Of a stretch of DNA of 64,000 nucleotides, positions 1 to 8,668 are shown piece after piece (position 1 is the first letter of the stretch; each line of letters starts with the position of its first letter). A program made the position numbers and the translations under genes. The notes below the pieces were generated by a model that saw only the letters and a program-made list of their open reading frames with translations, did no database searches and had not been told where the DNA came from. The stretch is taken from positions 1 to 64,000 of the forward strand of contig NZ_JAECVR010000006.1 in assembly GCF_016055185.1 (NCBI RefSeq), given 5' to 3'. The DNA comes from Paenactinomyces guangxiensis (lineage in GTDB: Bacteria; Bacillota; Bacilli; Thermoactinomycetales; Thermoactinomycetaceae).

Positions 1-12
1 CCTGTGACGTGA

Positions 13-213
13 CCCTTTTTTGGACATAAAAATCCCCCCTATGAAGACAAGTTCTTTAAAGGCTTTAATTTACCTGTCTACATAGAGGGTATCAGTTCAC
101 ACTACACCGGCTTTTCTTTTTCCATTCACAGAAAACCTCATGACTTGGCGGTACCACCTGAGATGAAAGTGATCTGGCTGGCACCACTCCGAAATCATAG
201 ACGGGAATCATAG
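13..213 (+). pseudogene. 3' end of an unidentified gene, probably frameshifted
   Basis: An open frame runs from about base 13 to a TAG at 211-213 and ends MKVIWLAPLRNHRRES. It reads like real protein (KFFKGFNLPVYIEG, then GFSFSIHRKPHDLAVPPE) but has no start: the same frame has TGA at 10-12. The neighbouring frame is open before that (CDVTLFW) and closes with TAA at 27-29. Removing one T from the run of six at 16-21 would join the two frames, so a homopolymer frameshift is likely. The 5' part lies outside the window. I do not recognise the family. Confidence 0.35.
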
Positions 214-227
214 GTAACATCCATTTG

Positions 228-1454
228 CTATCGGGTCGCTTTCGCTTTTTGCAACGGATGATTCCTTAAGTTCATTTTAGAATGGTGCATTCCCCGCCAA
301 TAAAACAGAATACTGCTAATGGCAATGAAGGCCATAATCAAAAACATGGTTTTTGCACCAAACAGGTCAAGAATCAGGTTGCTTAACCAGGGTCCGATGA
401 CCAGCCCCAACCCAATAAAACTCTGCGCCCCGTAGTATGATCCGCGCATTCCGTTGGGGGTAATTTGATCAATCAGCATATATTCAGACGGAATCACCAG
501 AATTTCCCCGATTGAAAATATGAGCATTGAAAAGATAAACACCCACCACATCGCAGTCATGCCAAAGCCAATCTCACCCAAAGCAAACAAAGCACTCCCG
601 GCCATGATCAGGAGAAAGGGAGAGATTTTCTCCATTTTTCTGGCTAAAAGAGGTTGCAGAAAGATAACAGTCGCCGCGTTTACACTAAGCAGAATCGAAA
701 ACAGCTTTTCGCCTTGTTCCACTTGATTTGTTAAATAAATAGACAGGGGAACAGACCAGAGTCCGTACACAATGGTGCTTAAAATCCCCCCGGCTATAAA
801 ATACTGTAAGGCGAAATCCGACCGAATCGCTTTCCAGACTTGCTTTAAATGAATCTGTTCTATTGACTCTTCTTCGATCTTTTGTATGCCAAAGATTTTG
901 AGTAAAACCTGGAGGATCAGCAAATAAATGAAATAAGCAATAGCCATCAGGAGAAAGGGCATGGCGTTTCCGGTAATACCCATGAACGAGCCTAAAAGCG
1001 GGCCCACTGCATAACCGATATTGGTTCCGGTATAACGGTAGGAAAAAGCGCGCAAGCGTTTATCCGGCGGAGTCATATCGCTGATGAGAGCTTTTGAAAC
1101 CGGTTCAAACAGAGAGATAAAAAAACCGCCTATGATAATGAAAATAACAATCAGATATTCAGATTTGATCCAGGTATACCCCATATAGACAACCCCGGAA
1201 ATCAACAGCGACAGAAGCATCATCTTCCTGCGTCCGATGACATCAGATACATATCCGCCCCAAAAGCTACCTATGATTCCTGTAAACGCTCCAATTCCGA
1301 TCACAAGGCCAATCACTTTAATGTCCAGCTCTGTTCGCCCTGCCAGATAAATGGCGAAATACGGATATGACATGGATTTAAATAAGTTTATAAAAACATT
1401 GCCAAACAATAAGACAGATACAATAGGGTGAAATTCCCGCAAAAAACCCTTCAT
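228..1454 (-). CDS. MFS transporter, multidrug efflux type
   Basis: This 408-residue polytopic membrane protein has about 12 hydrophobic segments. The loop between TM2 and TM3 carries the MFS signature as GGYVSDVIGRRK (around residues 66-77). This family exports drugs or small molecules by proton antiport. The ATG overlaps the stop of the upstream regulator gene as ATGA, with GAGGGG about 6 bases before it, so the two are translationally coupled. The coupling suggests the regulator controls this exporter. The substrate cannot be read from sequence. Confidence 0.85.
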   Translation of the reverse strand: MKGFLREFHPIVSVLLFGNVFINLFKSMSYPYFAIYLAGRTELDIKVIGLVIGIGAFTGIIGSFWGGYVSDVIGRRKMMLLSLLISGVVYMGYTWIKSEYLIVIFIIIGGFFISLFEPVSKALISDMTPPDKRLRAFSYRYTGTNIGYAVGPLLGSFMGITGNAMPFLLMAIAYFIYLLILQVLLKIFGIQKIEEESIEQIHLKQVWKAIRSDFALQYFIAGGILSTIVYGLWSVPLSIYLTNQVEQGEKLFSILLSVNAATVIFLQPLLARKMEKISPFLLIMAGSALFALGEIGFGMTAMWWVFIFSMLIFSIGEILVIPSEYMLIDQITPNGMRGSYYGAQSFIGLGLVIGPWLSNLILDLFGAKTMFLIMAFIAISSILFYWRGMHHSKMNLRNHPLQKAKATR

Positions 1455-2365
1455 TTTGTTTCCCCTCTGATGTATGAGTGCAACTCTTTTTGTAAGGAAT
1501 GCAATGCCTGTTCTCTCAAGCTGTACCGGTCATACTTTCCTCCCGCATAATGCGTACGGATCAGCCCCGCATAACGCAATGTTCGCAAGTGATAGTGAAC
1601 ATTGCTTTTCGCTAAACCGGTATGGGTGGCTATTTCCGTAAAGCTTCTCGGTCTCTGTGCAATAAAGCGGAGCATGTTCAGCCGATTCTTATCGGCATAA
1701 CCCGTGATCATGCGCATCAGGGAAAGGGGAGGCTCATCCTGAGTATTTGTGTCCCGCTGCAGGGGGTACTGACAGGTAATCAGCCCGTTAAAAGTGTCAG
1801 TGATCGTCATCGGGGCACAGTGGTATTGCGGAACAAATAAAATCTTTTTGATATCACGGGAAGGCTCAATCACTACACCATGGGTCACCTGTTCCGAGAA
1901 ATCAGGCATGTTCATCCCCTTTAACAACAAGCGCTTTTCCTGGGCATCTCTTTTTAGTTCAACCAGAAGAGAAGAGGGAAAATGCTGAAAGTACTGTTGA
2001 TTCCACTGGTCTAAAATGTAAACCATCCGGTCGCGGATCACCCCCAACTCTTCGTTAAACGTGTTGACCCAGGGAACCATCCGTTCGTAGATTTCACTGA
2101 CGGGCAATTGGTCCAGCCACTGCAGCAACTCTTCAGGGGTGCGTTTGCCCGGACATTGCCAGATTAAAAGATTAAGCCGGTGCAATACTTCAAAGCGTTC
2201 ATCTTCCAACTCCGCCACCAGTTTAGGGGTGAGCCGCTTGGCCGTTTCTTTGATCCATGAAGAGCCCAGGTCCAGGTAGCGATGGGTTTTTTTATGAATA
2301 TAAGCGTATAAGCTGACCACCAATTCATATGCTGGGGCATCATCTATTTCCGTTTCATAGCACAA
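1451..2365 (-). CDS. ArsR-like winged-helix transcriptional regulator
   Basis: This 304-residue protein has its DNA-binding domain at the C-terminus. Residues about 215-300 form a winged helix of ArsR type (RFIAQRPRSFTEIATHTGLA, then SNVHYHLRTLRYAGLI). The first 200 residues are a mostly helical domain I do not recognise, probably for ligand binding or dimerisation. The start is TTG, with AGGAG ten bases upstream; the nearby ATG is out of frame. The gene is coupled by ATGA overlap to the MFS exporter, so it is likely a local repressor that responds to the exported compound. Confidence 0.75.
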   Translation of the reverse strand: MCYETEIDDAPAYELVVSLYAYIHKKTHRYLDLGSSWIKETAKRLTPKLVAELEDERFEVLHRLNLLIWQCPGKRTPEELLQWLDQLPVSEIYERMVPWVNTFNEELGVIRDRMVYILDQWNQQYFQHFPSSLLVELKRDAQEKRLLLKGMNMPDFSEQVTHGVVIEPSRDIKKILFVPQYHCAPMTITDTFNGLITCQYPLQRDTNTQDEPPLSLMRMITGYADKNRLNMLRFIAQRPRSFTEIATHTGLAKSNVHYHLRTLRYAGLIRTHYAGGKYDRYSLREQALHSLQKELHSYIRGETK

Positions 2366-2513
2366 ATATGTTCAACTCCTGTATAACTAATATTTAATTA
2401 TATTGTAGTATAACGAATCCGATAGCGCAAATAGTAGAAATAGTCACTGGATCTTATTCTGCTGCTCATAGATTGTCCGGACTTTGTTTCCACACAAAAA
2501 AAGGAGGAATCTC

Positions 2514-2606
2514 TTGATCTCCTGTTTGATTTCGTGTATTCGGAAATATACGGCTCCACGGAATGATTTTACGAATATTTTTCCGATAACATTGTTTCAC
2601 ACTTAA
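2514..2606 (+). other. Possible 30-codon ORF in the 2366-2647 intergenic region
   Basis: AAAGGAGG at 2501-2508 sits an ideal distance before a TTG that opens a 30-codon frame ending at a TAA near 2606. The product has no recognisable motif. An AGGAG/CTCCT inverted repeat overlaps the ribosome binding site and the first codons, so the region could equally be an RNA hairpin. Apart from this the intergenic region only holds AT-rich sequence upstream of the regulator. Coding status is doubtful. Confidence 0.2.
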
Positions 2607-2647
2607 TATATCCGCCGAAAATCCCTCCTAATAGAGGGTTAAAACTT

Positions 2648-3886
2648 TCAACTTGTAACGGATCGATTGTCTTTCGCTTCTTTTTTGGAGTAAGCACTCC
2701 AAAGCCAAATGCCACTAACCGATAAAAGTACGGCTAATAACATCCATGAAATAAAATAAGAGTTTAGCCAGTCTACGAGCAACCCAAATAAAATTGGAGA
2801 GGTAATAATCGCTGCCTGATTCATTGTTAATGCATAGCTTACTGTCAGCCCAATCGTGTGTTGGCTGGATTTTTCTGCAACTTCCACAATGAATAAACTG
2901 TACCAACCGATCCCAAAGAAGCCCATCCAGGCACAAAGGATAAACGATGACCAGATCGGTGTTTCCCGGGGTAAAACTGACAAAACCATCAATCCGATCC
3001 CTGATGCTGAAATAGAGAGCACAAGCGGTCTAATCCGATCCCCTTTCCAAACCTTGTCACTGAGCCAGGCTAAAATAATGCGACCGAGCATTCCAAACAA
3101 TAAGCAAACAGACAACATTTGCCCCGCTAAAACCAGCGTGATATCCTTCATTGTACTTTTTAAAAAAATCATCAAGTGTGCGACCAAGACCATTTGCAGG
3201 GAGACAAGGATATACCCTGCAAAAAGGAGTGGATATAGCTGTTTTTGCCGGAATAGATTCTTTAATTCATTCCACAAGCGGTAATTTTCTATTGCTTTTT
3301 TGTGTTCCCCAGCCGGATCCCGGTAAACAGTAAGGAATGCCAAACCGCCTGCAATCGCTAAAATAGCTTGCAACACTACTGCAGCCGGCCAATGATATCG
3401 GGTACTGATCAACGGAATGAACCACCCGGCCATGGCACCTCCAATCGGGATGCCCGCTTGGCGAATTCCCATGGCGAGCCCTCTCTGTGTCAAATCAAAC
3501 CACTTTACCACGACTTTGCTGCCTCCTGGTTGTGCCGTTCCATAATGGATTCCAACCAAAAACAGAAGAAATAGCAAAGCTCCATAACTGCTTAAAAAAG
3601 AAGCCAATCCCATGGTGATTCCGAGCAGTATAGATCCGATTCCAATGATCCAACGTTCTCCATACCGATCTAATGCACGGCCAATAAACAGCATGGACAA
3701 AAGAGGTCCAATGTTTACAACGGAAATAAGCAATCCCACCTGGGTTTGCGACAGCGAAAATTTCTGTTGCCAAATGGCTGCCAAAGGCCCCACTCCATAG
3801 GTTACAAATGTGGCCAATGCCTGAGCCAAAGTAGCCAATCCTAATACAACCCAACGAAAATTTCTTTGTTTGGAGAATATTATCAT
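2648..3886 (-). CDS. MFS transporter, CynX/NimT-like
   Basis: This 412-residue protein has 12 predicted membrane segments and an MFS loop motif after TM2 (GRALDRYGERW). The ATG at 3886 is preceded by GGGAGGAGGGG at ideal spacing; an upstream in-frame codon at 3931 has no ribosome binding site. It is divergent from a LysR-type gene 88 bases away, a common arrangement for organic anion or small-molecule transporters under LysR control. The substrate is unknown. Confidence 0.8.
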   Translation of the reverse strand: MIIFSKQRNFRWVVLGLATLAQALATFVTYGVGPLAAIWQQKFSLSQTQVGLLISVVNIGPLLSMLFIGRALDRYGERWIIGIGSILLGITMGLASFLSSYGALLFLLFLVGIHYGTAQPGGSKVVVKWFDLTQRGLAMGIRQAGIPIGGAMAGWFIPLISTRYHWPAAVVLQAILAIAGGLAFLTVYRDPAGEHKKAIENYRLWNELKNLFRQKQLYPLLFAGYILVSLQMVLVAHLMIFLKSTMKDITLVLAGQMLSVCLLFGMLGRIILAWLSDKVWKGDRIRPLVLSISASGIGLMVLSVLPRETPIWSSFILCAWMGFFGIGWYSLFIVEVAEKSSQHTIGLTVSYALTMNQAAIITSPILFGLLVDWLNSYFISWMLLAVLLSVSGIWLWSAYSKKEAKDNRSVTS

Positions 3887-3973
3887 GTTCCCCTCCTCCC
3901 TGGTTATAGTGTAAAAGCCATTTGGTATCATGTAAAATAATTAATATAAATATAATAAATCAATTTTTTTGAT
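3887..3973. promoter_or_regulatory. Divergent LysR/MFS promoter region
   Basis: This 87-base AT-rich gap separates the divergent MFS and LysR genes. LysR proteins usually bind such gaps and control both directions. The stretch around 3935-3965 is almost entirely A and T and could hold T-N11-A boxes, but AT-richness prevents naming one site with confidence. Confidence 0.4.
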
Positions 3974-4873
3974 ATGGTGGTGGAATTGGTGGATGTTCGT
4001 GACCTGCAATTTTTCCAGTCAGTGGCCCGTCATAAGAGTGTGACCAAAGCAGCCGAAGAATTAAACTACGTACAATCCAATGTCACAACTCGGATTACCC
4101 GGCTGGAAAAGAAGCTGAAAACCAAGTTATTTTACCGCAATGGAAAAGGAATGACGTTAACTCCCGCGGGCAGAATCCTTATTCATTACGCAGACCGAAT
4201 TTTGCAATTGGTGAGAGAGGCGGAAAATGCGTTTCTTATGCCCCAGGGTCCTTTGAAACTGGGATCCACAGAATCCACAGCTTCCATCCATCTTCCCGCA
4301 TTATTAATAGAGTATCACCACAGCTGTCCGGATGTAGATGTATCGCTGACAACGGCTTCTTCAGAACAATTAATTGAGCAGGTTCTCCGTTATGAATTAG
4401 ATGGTGCTTTTGTGGTGGGGCCTGTGAATCATCCGGATTTAAGATCATCTGTTTTTATGGAAGAAGAATTAGTTTTGATCTCATCTCCTCATCATGGACC
4501 TATTTCGTCTGCCAGTGATCTTCAAGACCAGACCATTCTGGTTTTTAATACAGGTTGCTGCTATCGGGCGATATTGGAGAACTGGTTAAGAGCAGAGGGG
4601 GTTCGTCCCGTTAAGCGGATGGAGTTCAGTACTCTGGACGGCCTGATTGGATGTGTCAAAGCAGGATTAGGGGTAGCCTTGGTATCGCGTTTGGTTGCTC
4701 AGGAATATAGAAGAGGAGAAACCAGACTTCATTCTGTCCCCTCTGATTACAGTCGTGCAACAACTGTTTTTATCCAACGAAACGATGTACAACAAACTCC
4801 TGCTTTGGCTCACTTCATAAAACTGATGGAGCAGCCAGATATCAAAGAAAAGCTCATTGCAAGTACAAAATAA
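3974..4873 (+). CDS. LysR-family transcriptional regulator
   Basis: This 299-residue protein has the standard LysR layout: N-terminal winged HTH at about residues 8-67 (SVTKAAEELNYVQSNVTTRI), then a periplasmic-binding-protein-like effector domain. The usual family N-terminus (D-x-R-D-L-Q-F-F) begins at residue 7, so translation may start at the GTG at 3992 or the TTG at 3986 rather than the ATG at 3974; the ribosome binding site does not decide. It probably activates the divergent MFS gene in response to its substrate. Confidence 0.85.
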   Translation: MVVELVDVRDLQFFQSVARHKSVTKAAEELNYVQSNVTTRITRLEKKLKTKLFYRNGKGMTLTPAGRILIHYADRILQLVREAENAFLMPQGPLKLGSTESTASIHLPALLIEYHHSCPDVDVSLTTASSEQLIEQVLRYELDGAFVVGPVNHPDLRSSVFMEEELVLISSPHHGPISSASDLQDQTILVFNTGCCYRAILENWLRAEGVRPVKRMEFSTLDGLIGCVKAGLGVALVSRLVAQEYRRGETRLHSVPSDYSRATTVFIQRNDVQQTPALAHFIKLMEQPDIKEKLIASTK

Positions 4874-4914
4874 GCTGTGTGTTGTCTACCGCAGGTAAGC
4901 GGCCACAACAAAGA

Positions 4915-4954
4915 AAAGAGCTATGTTGCCCCGATTATAGCAACATAGCTCTTT
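4915..4954. terminator. Palindromic terminator, copy 1 of a repeated element
   Basis: A perfect 15-bp stem (AAAGAGCTATGTTGC and its complement) encloses a 10-base loop. It lies between the convergent LysR gene and the formate dehydrogenase gene. On the minus strand it is followed by TCTTTTCTTTG, so it can terminate the dehydrogenase transcript. A related palindrome with the same outer AAGAGCTATG arms lies at 15961-15995. Confidence 0.75.
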
Positions 4955-5028
4955 ACAGTTACATCGTATCAGTGACAGTTAACCGGAACAGCCTGCATAA
5001 TCGCGCACAAGCACATACATCAATGGGT

Positions 5029-7380
5029 CTATTGCACCTCTGTTTCAAGCTCTTCAATCCGTTTTTCCACATACTTGGTATCTTTTAAAGCGTGGAACGT
5101 TTCTGCTTTTTCCACAATCACCGCCGCGTTGTATTCCGGAATGCCGGCATACTGCTCATACACGCTTTTGGGAATCAGGACATTTCCTTCCGGCCAGTGT
5201 ACCTCAATATTTCCGGGTTTCACATTTTCAAATTTGGCCCGTCCGTGGAAAGTTCCGTGGATATTATAGAGAACGATGGGGTCATCTTCCTTGATGTTCA
5301 GCTTTGCCGCGTCTTCGGCATGGATCAGGACATCATACCGGTCCGCATTGTTAAACGGGTCAGTCTCGCTGTAAATCATGGAGTTAAATTGTTTTCCGCG
5401 GCGGGTGGTGAGATAAAAATGCCCTTCCGGCTTTCGCAACTCAGGTAATTCTATGGGGATCAGATTGCCCCGGCCGTCCGGCGTCGGGCAAACACCGCCT
5501 TCACACAGCCATGCACCTCCCCATTGGAAGACATCGCCTTGCTTTTGCAAATGTTGAATTCCCTCATAATTGGGAGCTGCCACGGCGATTTCATCCCGGA
5601 TTTCCTGCGTGTTATTAAACCAGATCAAATGCTTTTGCTCCGGTTTCACACGGGCGGCAAGATCCCGGTAGATTTCCCATTCCGGGCGGGCTTCGGCAAT
5701 CCGGGGGCCCTTGATTTCGGGCGAGAAGTAGACCATCCGTTCTGTTGAGGTTGAGGTGACACCGCCCGGAATTTCATAGCGGGTCATCGCGGGCAGTACA
5801 ATCACAGCCTCTTTGGCGTCAACAAAGGTGGAGTTGTTAAAAATAATGTCCTGGTGGACCCGGATATCAACACTTTCCAGGGTTTGTTTCACAAAATCCG
5901 GATCTGGCATCGTCTCCAGGAAATTACCGCCCGAAGTATAGAAAAGCTTCAGCTTTCGTTCGTGGTCTTCGGGAAGAAGTGCATTTTCCAGTGTCACCCC
6001 GACAATATCCCCCTGCCACTTCGGCAGGTCAAACCCCCAGACTTTTTCGACCCGTTCTATATCAGCCCCTTTAAAATCTCCTCCTGGAAGGCTGAACGGA
6101 TCAGCTCCCATTTCTCCAGATCCCTGAACACCGGAATGTCCGCGAATCGGCATTAATCCGCAATGCTCGCGGCCCAAAAAACCCCGTAACAGCGCCAGAT
6201 TTGCCACTTGCGAGATATTGTCGGTACCAAACCGGTGCTGTGTCAACCCCATGGACCAGACAAACACGGCCGAGTTTGCTCCGGCAAGCAGCCGCGCAAA
6301 TTCAGACATTCGCTCCCGTGACAGGCCGGACGATTTTTCAAGCATCTCCCAGTCAAACTTCATCACATGTGCTTTCAATTCCTGATATCCGTTCACATGT
6401 TCCTGCACAAACGCATGGTTAATCGCAGAGCCGGGCTCTTGTTCCTCCATTTCAAACCAATGTTTCATAACTCCGTTCATAAAGGCGATGTCGCCGCCAA
6501 TATTCACCTGATAGAAATCATCGGCAATCTTGGTTCCAAACAGAGCCGACTCGGGAATGGATGGGACCCAGTACTGATCCATCGCGGGCTCATGGTAGGG
6601 ATTGATGACAATAATTTTTGTCCCCTTGCGTTTGGCGGCGTACATATATTTGGTGGAGACCGGCTGGTTGTTTGCGGCAACGCTCCCCCAGAAAACAAGG
6701 ACATCAGTGCCGATCCAGTCTTTGTAATTACAGCTGGAAGCACCAATACCCACAGACCGTTTTAATGCTGTTTTGGAAGGGGAATGGCAAATGCGGGAAG
6801 CATTGTCAATATTGTTGGTACCCAGGAAACGCGCCACTTTTGCAGCCATATAGTAAGATTCATTCGGGGTTCCGCGGGAGGTTAAGTAAAAGGCCATCTG
6901 TTTGGGATCAATCTGCTTGATTTTCCCGGCGATTATTTCCAGGGCTTTATCCCACGAAATCCGGGTAAATTTCCGTTCACCCGGCCTGCGCAGCAAGGGA
7001 TACGGAATCCGTCCCAATTTTCTGAGGGTGGTACTGTCCATGTTGCGCAGTTCGTCGATATCGGCGTGAATCACATCCGGTTTCATCTCCGGCATGGTGT
7101 TTAAACGGAGTACATTTAACCGTGTTGTACACAGATGCGGACCAGTTAAAGTCTGATCGTACAAGCCGGCAACACCAAGAGCACAACCGTCACATACCCC
7201 CTGAGTCAAAATGCGGACAGCGTAAGAAAATTGGTCCCGGTTCTCCCAGGCAACCTTAAGGGTATCCCGGATATGATGCGGTTTTACTTTTCCGAGTCCA
7301 AAGGGTACCGGACTTACCCACAGGCCGGGGTCCGGAAGTTTTGGAAGGCGAATGGGGCCTGTATGTTTTGTCTTTCCCAC
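5029..7380 (-). CDS. FdhF/YdeP-family molybdopterin oxidoreductase (formate dehydrogenase-like alpha subunit)
   Basis: This roughly 783-residue protein belongs to the single-subunit YdeP branch of the molybdopterin oxidoreductases. A CDGC motif (C63, C66) and C84 could ligate an Fe-S cluster. C198, in SRICHSPSKTA, is at the position of the active-site Sec/Cys metal ligand of formate dehydrogenases. The C-terminal molydopterin dinucleotide-binding domain follows (TTRRGKQFNSMIY). The GTG at 7380 is chosen because AAAGGAG lies 8 bases upstream; the GTG at 7389 abuts the ribosome binding site. Nearby fdhD, an OFA-type transporter and a full cofactor pathway support a formate-linked role, but YdeP-type enzymes are not always formate dehydrogenases. 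Confidence 0.85.
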   Translation of the reverse strand: MGKTKHTGPIRLPKLPDPGLWVSPVPFGLGKVKPHHIRDTLKVAWENRDQFSYAVRILTQGVCDGCALGVAGLYDQTLTGPHLCTTRLNVLRLNTMPEMKPDVIHADIDELRNMDSTTLRKLGRIPYPLLRRPGERKFTRISWDKALEIIAGKIKQIDPKQMAFYLTSRGTPNESYYMAAKVARFLGTNNIDNASRICHSPSKTALKRSVGIGASSCNYKDWIGTDVLVFWGSVAANNQPVSTKYMYAAKRKGTKIIVINPYHEPAMDQYWVPSIPESALFGTKIADDFYQVNIGGDIAFMNGVMKHWFEMEEQEPGSAINHAFVQEHVNGYQELKAHVMKFDWEMLEKSSGLSRERMSEFARLLAGANSAVFVWSMGLTQHRFGTDNISQVANLALLRGFLGREHCGLMPIRGHSGVQGSGEMGADPFSLPGGDFKGADIERVEKVWGFDLPKWQGDIVGVTLENALLPEDHERKLKLFYTSGGNFLETMPDPDFVKQTLESVDIRVHQDIIFNNSTFVDAKEAVIVLPAMTRYEIPGGVTSTSTERMVYFSPEIKGPRIAEARPEWEIYRDLAARVKPEQKHLIWFNNTQEIRDEIAVAAPNYEGIQHLQKQGDVFQWGGAWLCEGGVCPTPDGRGNLIPIELPELRKPEGHFYLTTRRGKQFNSMIYSETDPFNNADRYDVLIHAEDAAKLNIKEDDPIVLYNIHGTFHGRAKFENVKPGNIEVHWPEGNVLIPKSVYEQYAGIPEYNAAVIVEKAETFHALKDTKYVEKRIEELETEVQ

Positions 7381-7720
7381 TAAACTCACTCCTTTTTTAT
7401 GTCAAAGGGGGAGGGCAGAATTCTGTCTCGCTCCCGATCGGCGCCCAGCGAAGAAGTAGGGATGGCCGCTCCAAAAACTGCACAAGGGGCTCGGCAAAAA
7501 GAGGCAAAATTGCCTTGCTTTTTTCTTGTTCCGTTTTTTTCCGCTGGGTAGGTCGCCAAAAGGTCGCTCCCCAGAAATCTGCCTCCCCGGCATGATAAAA
7601 CTTTCATCCCAGGGTTGTCTCGCAGGTCATGAGAGTTTTCCATGAAAGTGCAATAAAAAGCCCGTAAAATCCCCCCTTTCGCCAATTGATAAAGAGGATT
7701 TCACGGTTCGCTGGTTTTTG
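7381..7720 (-). promoter_or_regulatory. Long structured 5' leader of the formate dehydrogenase gene
   Basis: About 340 bases upstream of the oxidoreductase have no convincing gene. Short frames on both strands lack ribosome binding sites. The minus-strand RNA would form a perfect 7-bp stem (CTTTCAT at 7648-7642 with ATGAAAG at 7607-7601) around an inner TCTC/GAGA helix. It is followed by GC-rich blocks (GCCGGGGAGGC, then GGGGAGCGACC) ahead of a T-rich stretch. Long GC-rich leaders before Moco-enzyme genes can be Moco or Wco riboswitches. I cannot match the consensus by eye, so this is only a candidate regulatory RNA. Confidence 0.35.
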
Positions 7721-7846
7721 GGGTTCACTGTCTGCCAAATGACCAATCTGTTACGTCATTTTAGAAATGTAGCATATAATTGTTATATAATGAAAATAGT
7801 AGAAATATCACAATAAAAATCTACAGCAAATAGAGAGGGATCAGAA

Positions 7847-8641
7847 ATGGAAGTAACAGCAAACCGGAAGATTCTCAAATATGATGGTACTTCCCTCAAC
7901 AAACAGGAAGATGAAATTGTATCAGAGTATCCTCTTACCATCGTTGTAAACGGAGAGGAATTTGCCACACTGGTGTGTACGCCGACCGATTTGGAAGATA
8001 TGGCTATCGGCTTTCTGGCTGCAGAGGGCGTCCTTCGCCTTCCCGATGAAATAAAATCTGTAACCATAGATGAGAAACGCGGTTTCGCCTATGTGGAACT
8101 AAAGAATCAACAACCGGTCGGCAAGGAATTTTACTCAAAGCGATTTATCGGATCATGCTGCGGCAAAAGCAGGCAATCTTTTTACTTTTACAATGATGTA
8201 ACAACGGCCAAAACGGTCGTGAGCAAAACGCATATATCCGTGGAGCAATGCTTTCATCTCATGCGCCTGCTGCAACAGAGTTCATCTTACTTCCAGGCCA
8301 CCGGCGGGGTTCACAATGCAGCCCTGTGCGACAAAAACTCCATCCTGATCTCCCGGACTGATATCGGCAGACACAATACACTGGATAAAATCTATGGCCA
8401 TTGGATGAGAAACCGGATTCCCCTGCATGATAAGCTGATCGTTTTCAGCGGCCGCATTTCATCCGAAGTTCTGCTGAAGACAGCCAAAATCGGAGTTGGA
8501 ATCATTTTGTCCAAATCGGCTCCCACCGATCTGGCGCTGAAAATGGCCGATGAGCTCGGCATTACTGTCGTCGGCTTTATCCGGGGGAATACATGCAACG
8601 TCTATACCCACCCGGAGCGGATCACAGAACCCTTCGCCTGA
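7847..8641 (+). CDS. fdhD: FdhD, formate dehydrogenase sulfurtransferase
   Basis: FdhD passes sulfur from a cysteine desulfurase to bis-MGD before it is inserted into formate dehydrogenase. This 264-residue protein is full length for the family and carries the Bacillus form of the catalytic cysteine motif, GSCCGKSRQ (around residues 103-111), and the conserved RTDIGRHNTLDK. Start ATG has GAGAGGG upstream. It is divergent from the dehydrogenase-like gene that would be its client. Confidence 0.93.
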   Translation: MEVTANRKILKYDGTSLNKQEDEIVSEYPLTIVVNGEEFATLVCTPTDLEDMAIGFLAAEGVLRLPDEIKSVTIDEKRGFAYVELKNQQPVGKEFYSKRFIGSCCGKSRQSFYFYNDVTTAKTVVSKTHISVEQCFHLMRLLQQSSSYFQATGGVHNAALCDKNSILISRTDIGRHNTLDKIYGHWMRNRIPLHDKLIVFSGRISSEVLLKTAKIGVGIILSKSAPTDLALKMADELGITVVGFIRGNTCNVYTHPERITEPFA

Positions 8642-8668
8642 CTGGAAGGGTTTGTTTTTTTATTTTTT
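8628..8668 (+). terminator. Rho-independent terminator of fdhD
   Basis: The 8-bp stem AACCCTTC/GAAGGGTT (8628-8635 and 8645-8652) overlaps the fdhD stop codon region and is followed by TGTTTTTTTATTTTTT. Confidence 0.85.

Noticed and set aside
7386-7685. 99-codon minus-strand frame upstream of the oxidoreductase
   Set aside because: No ribosome binding site; the sequence is better explained as a structured untranslated leader.
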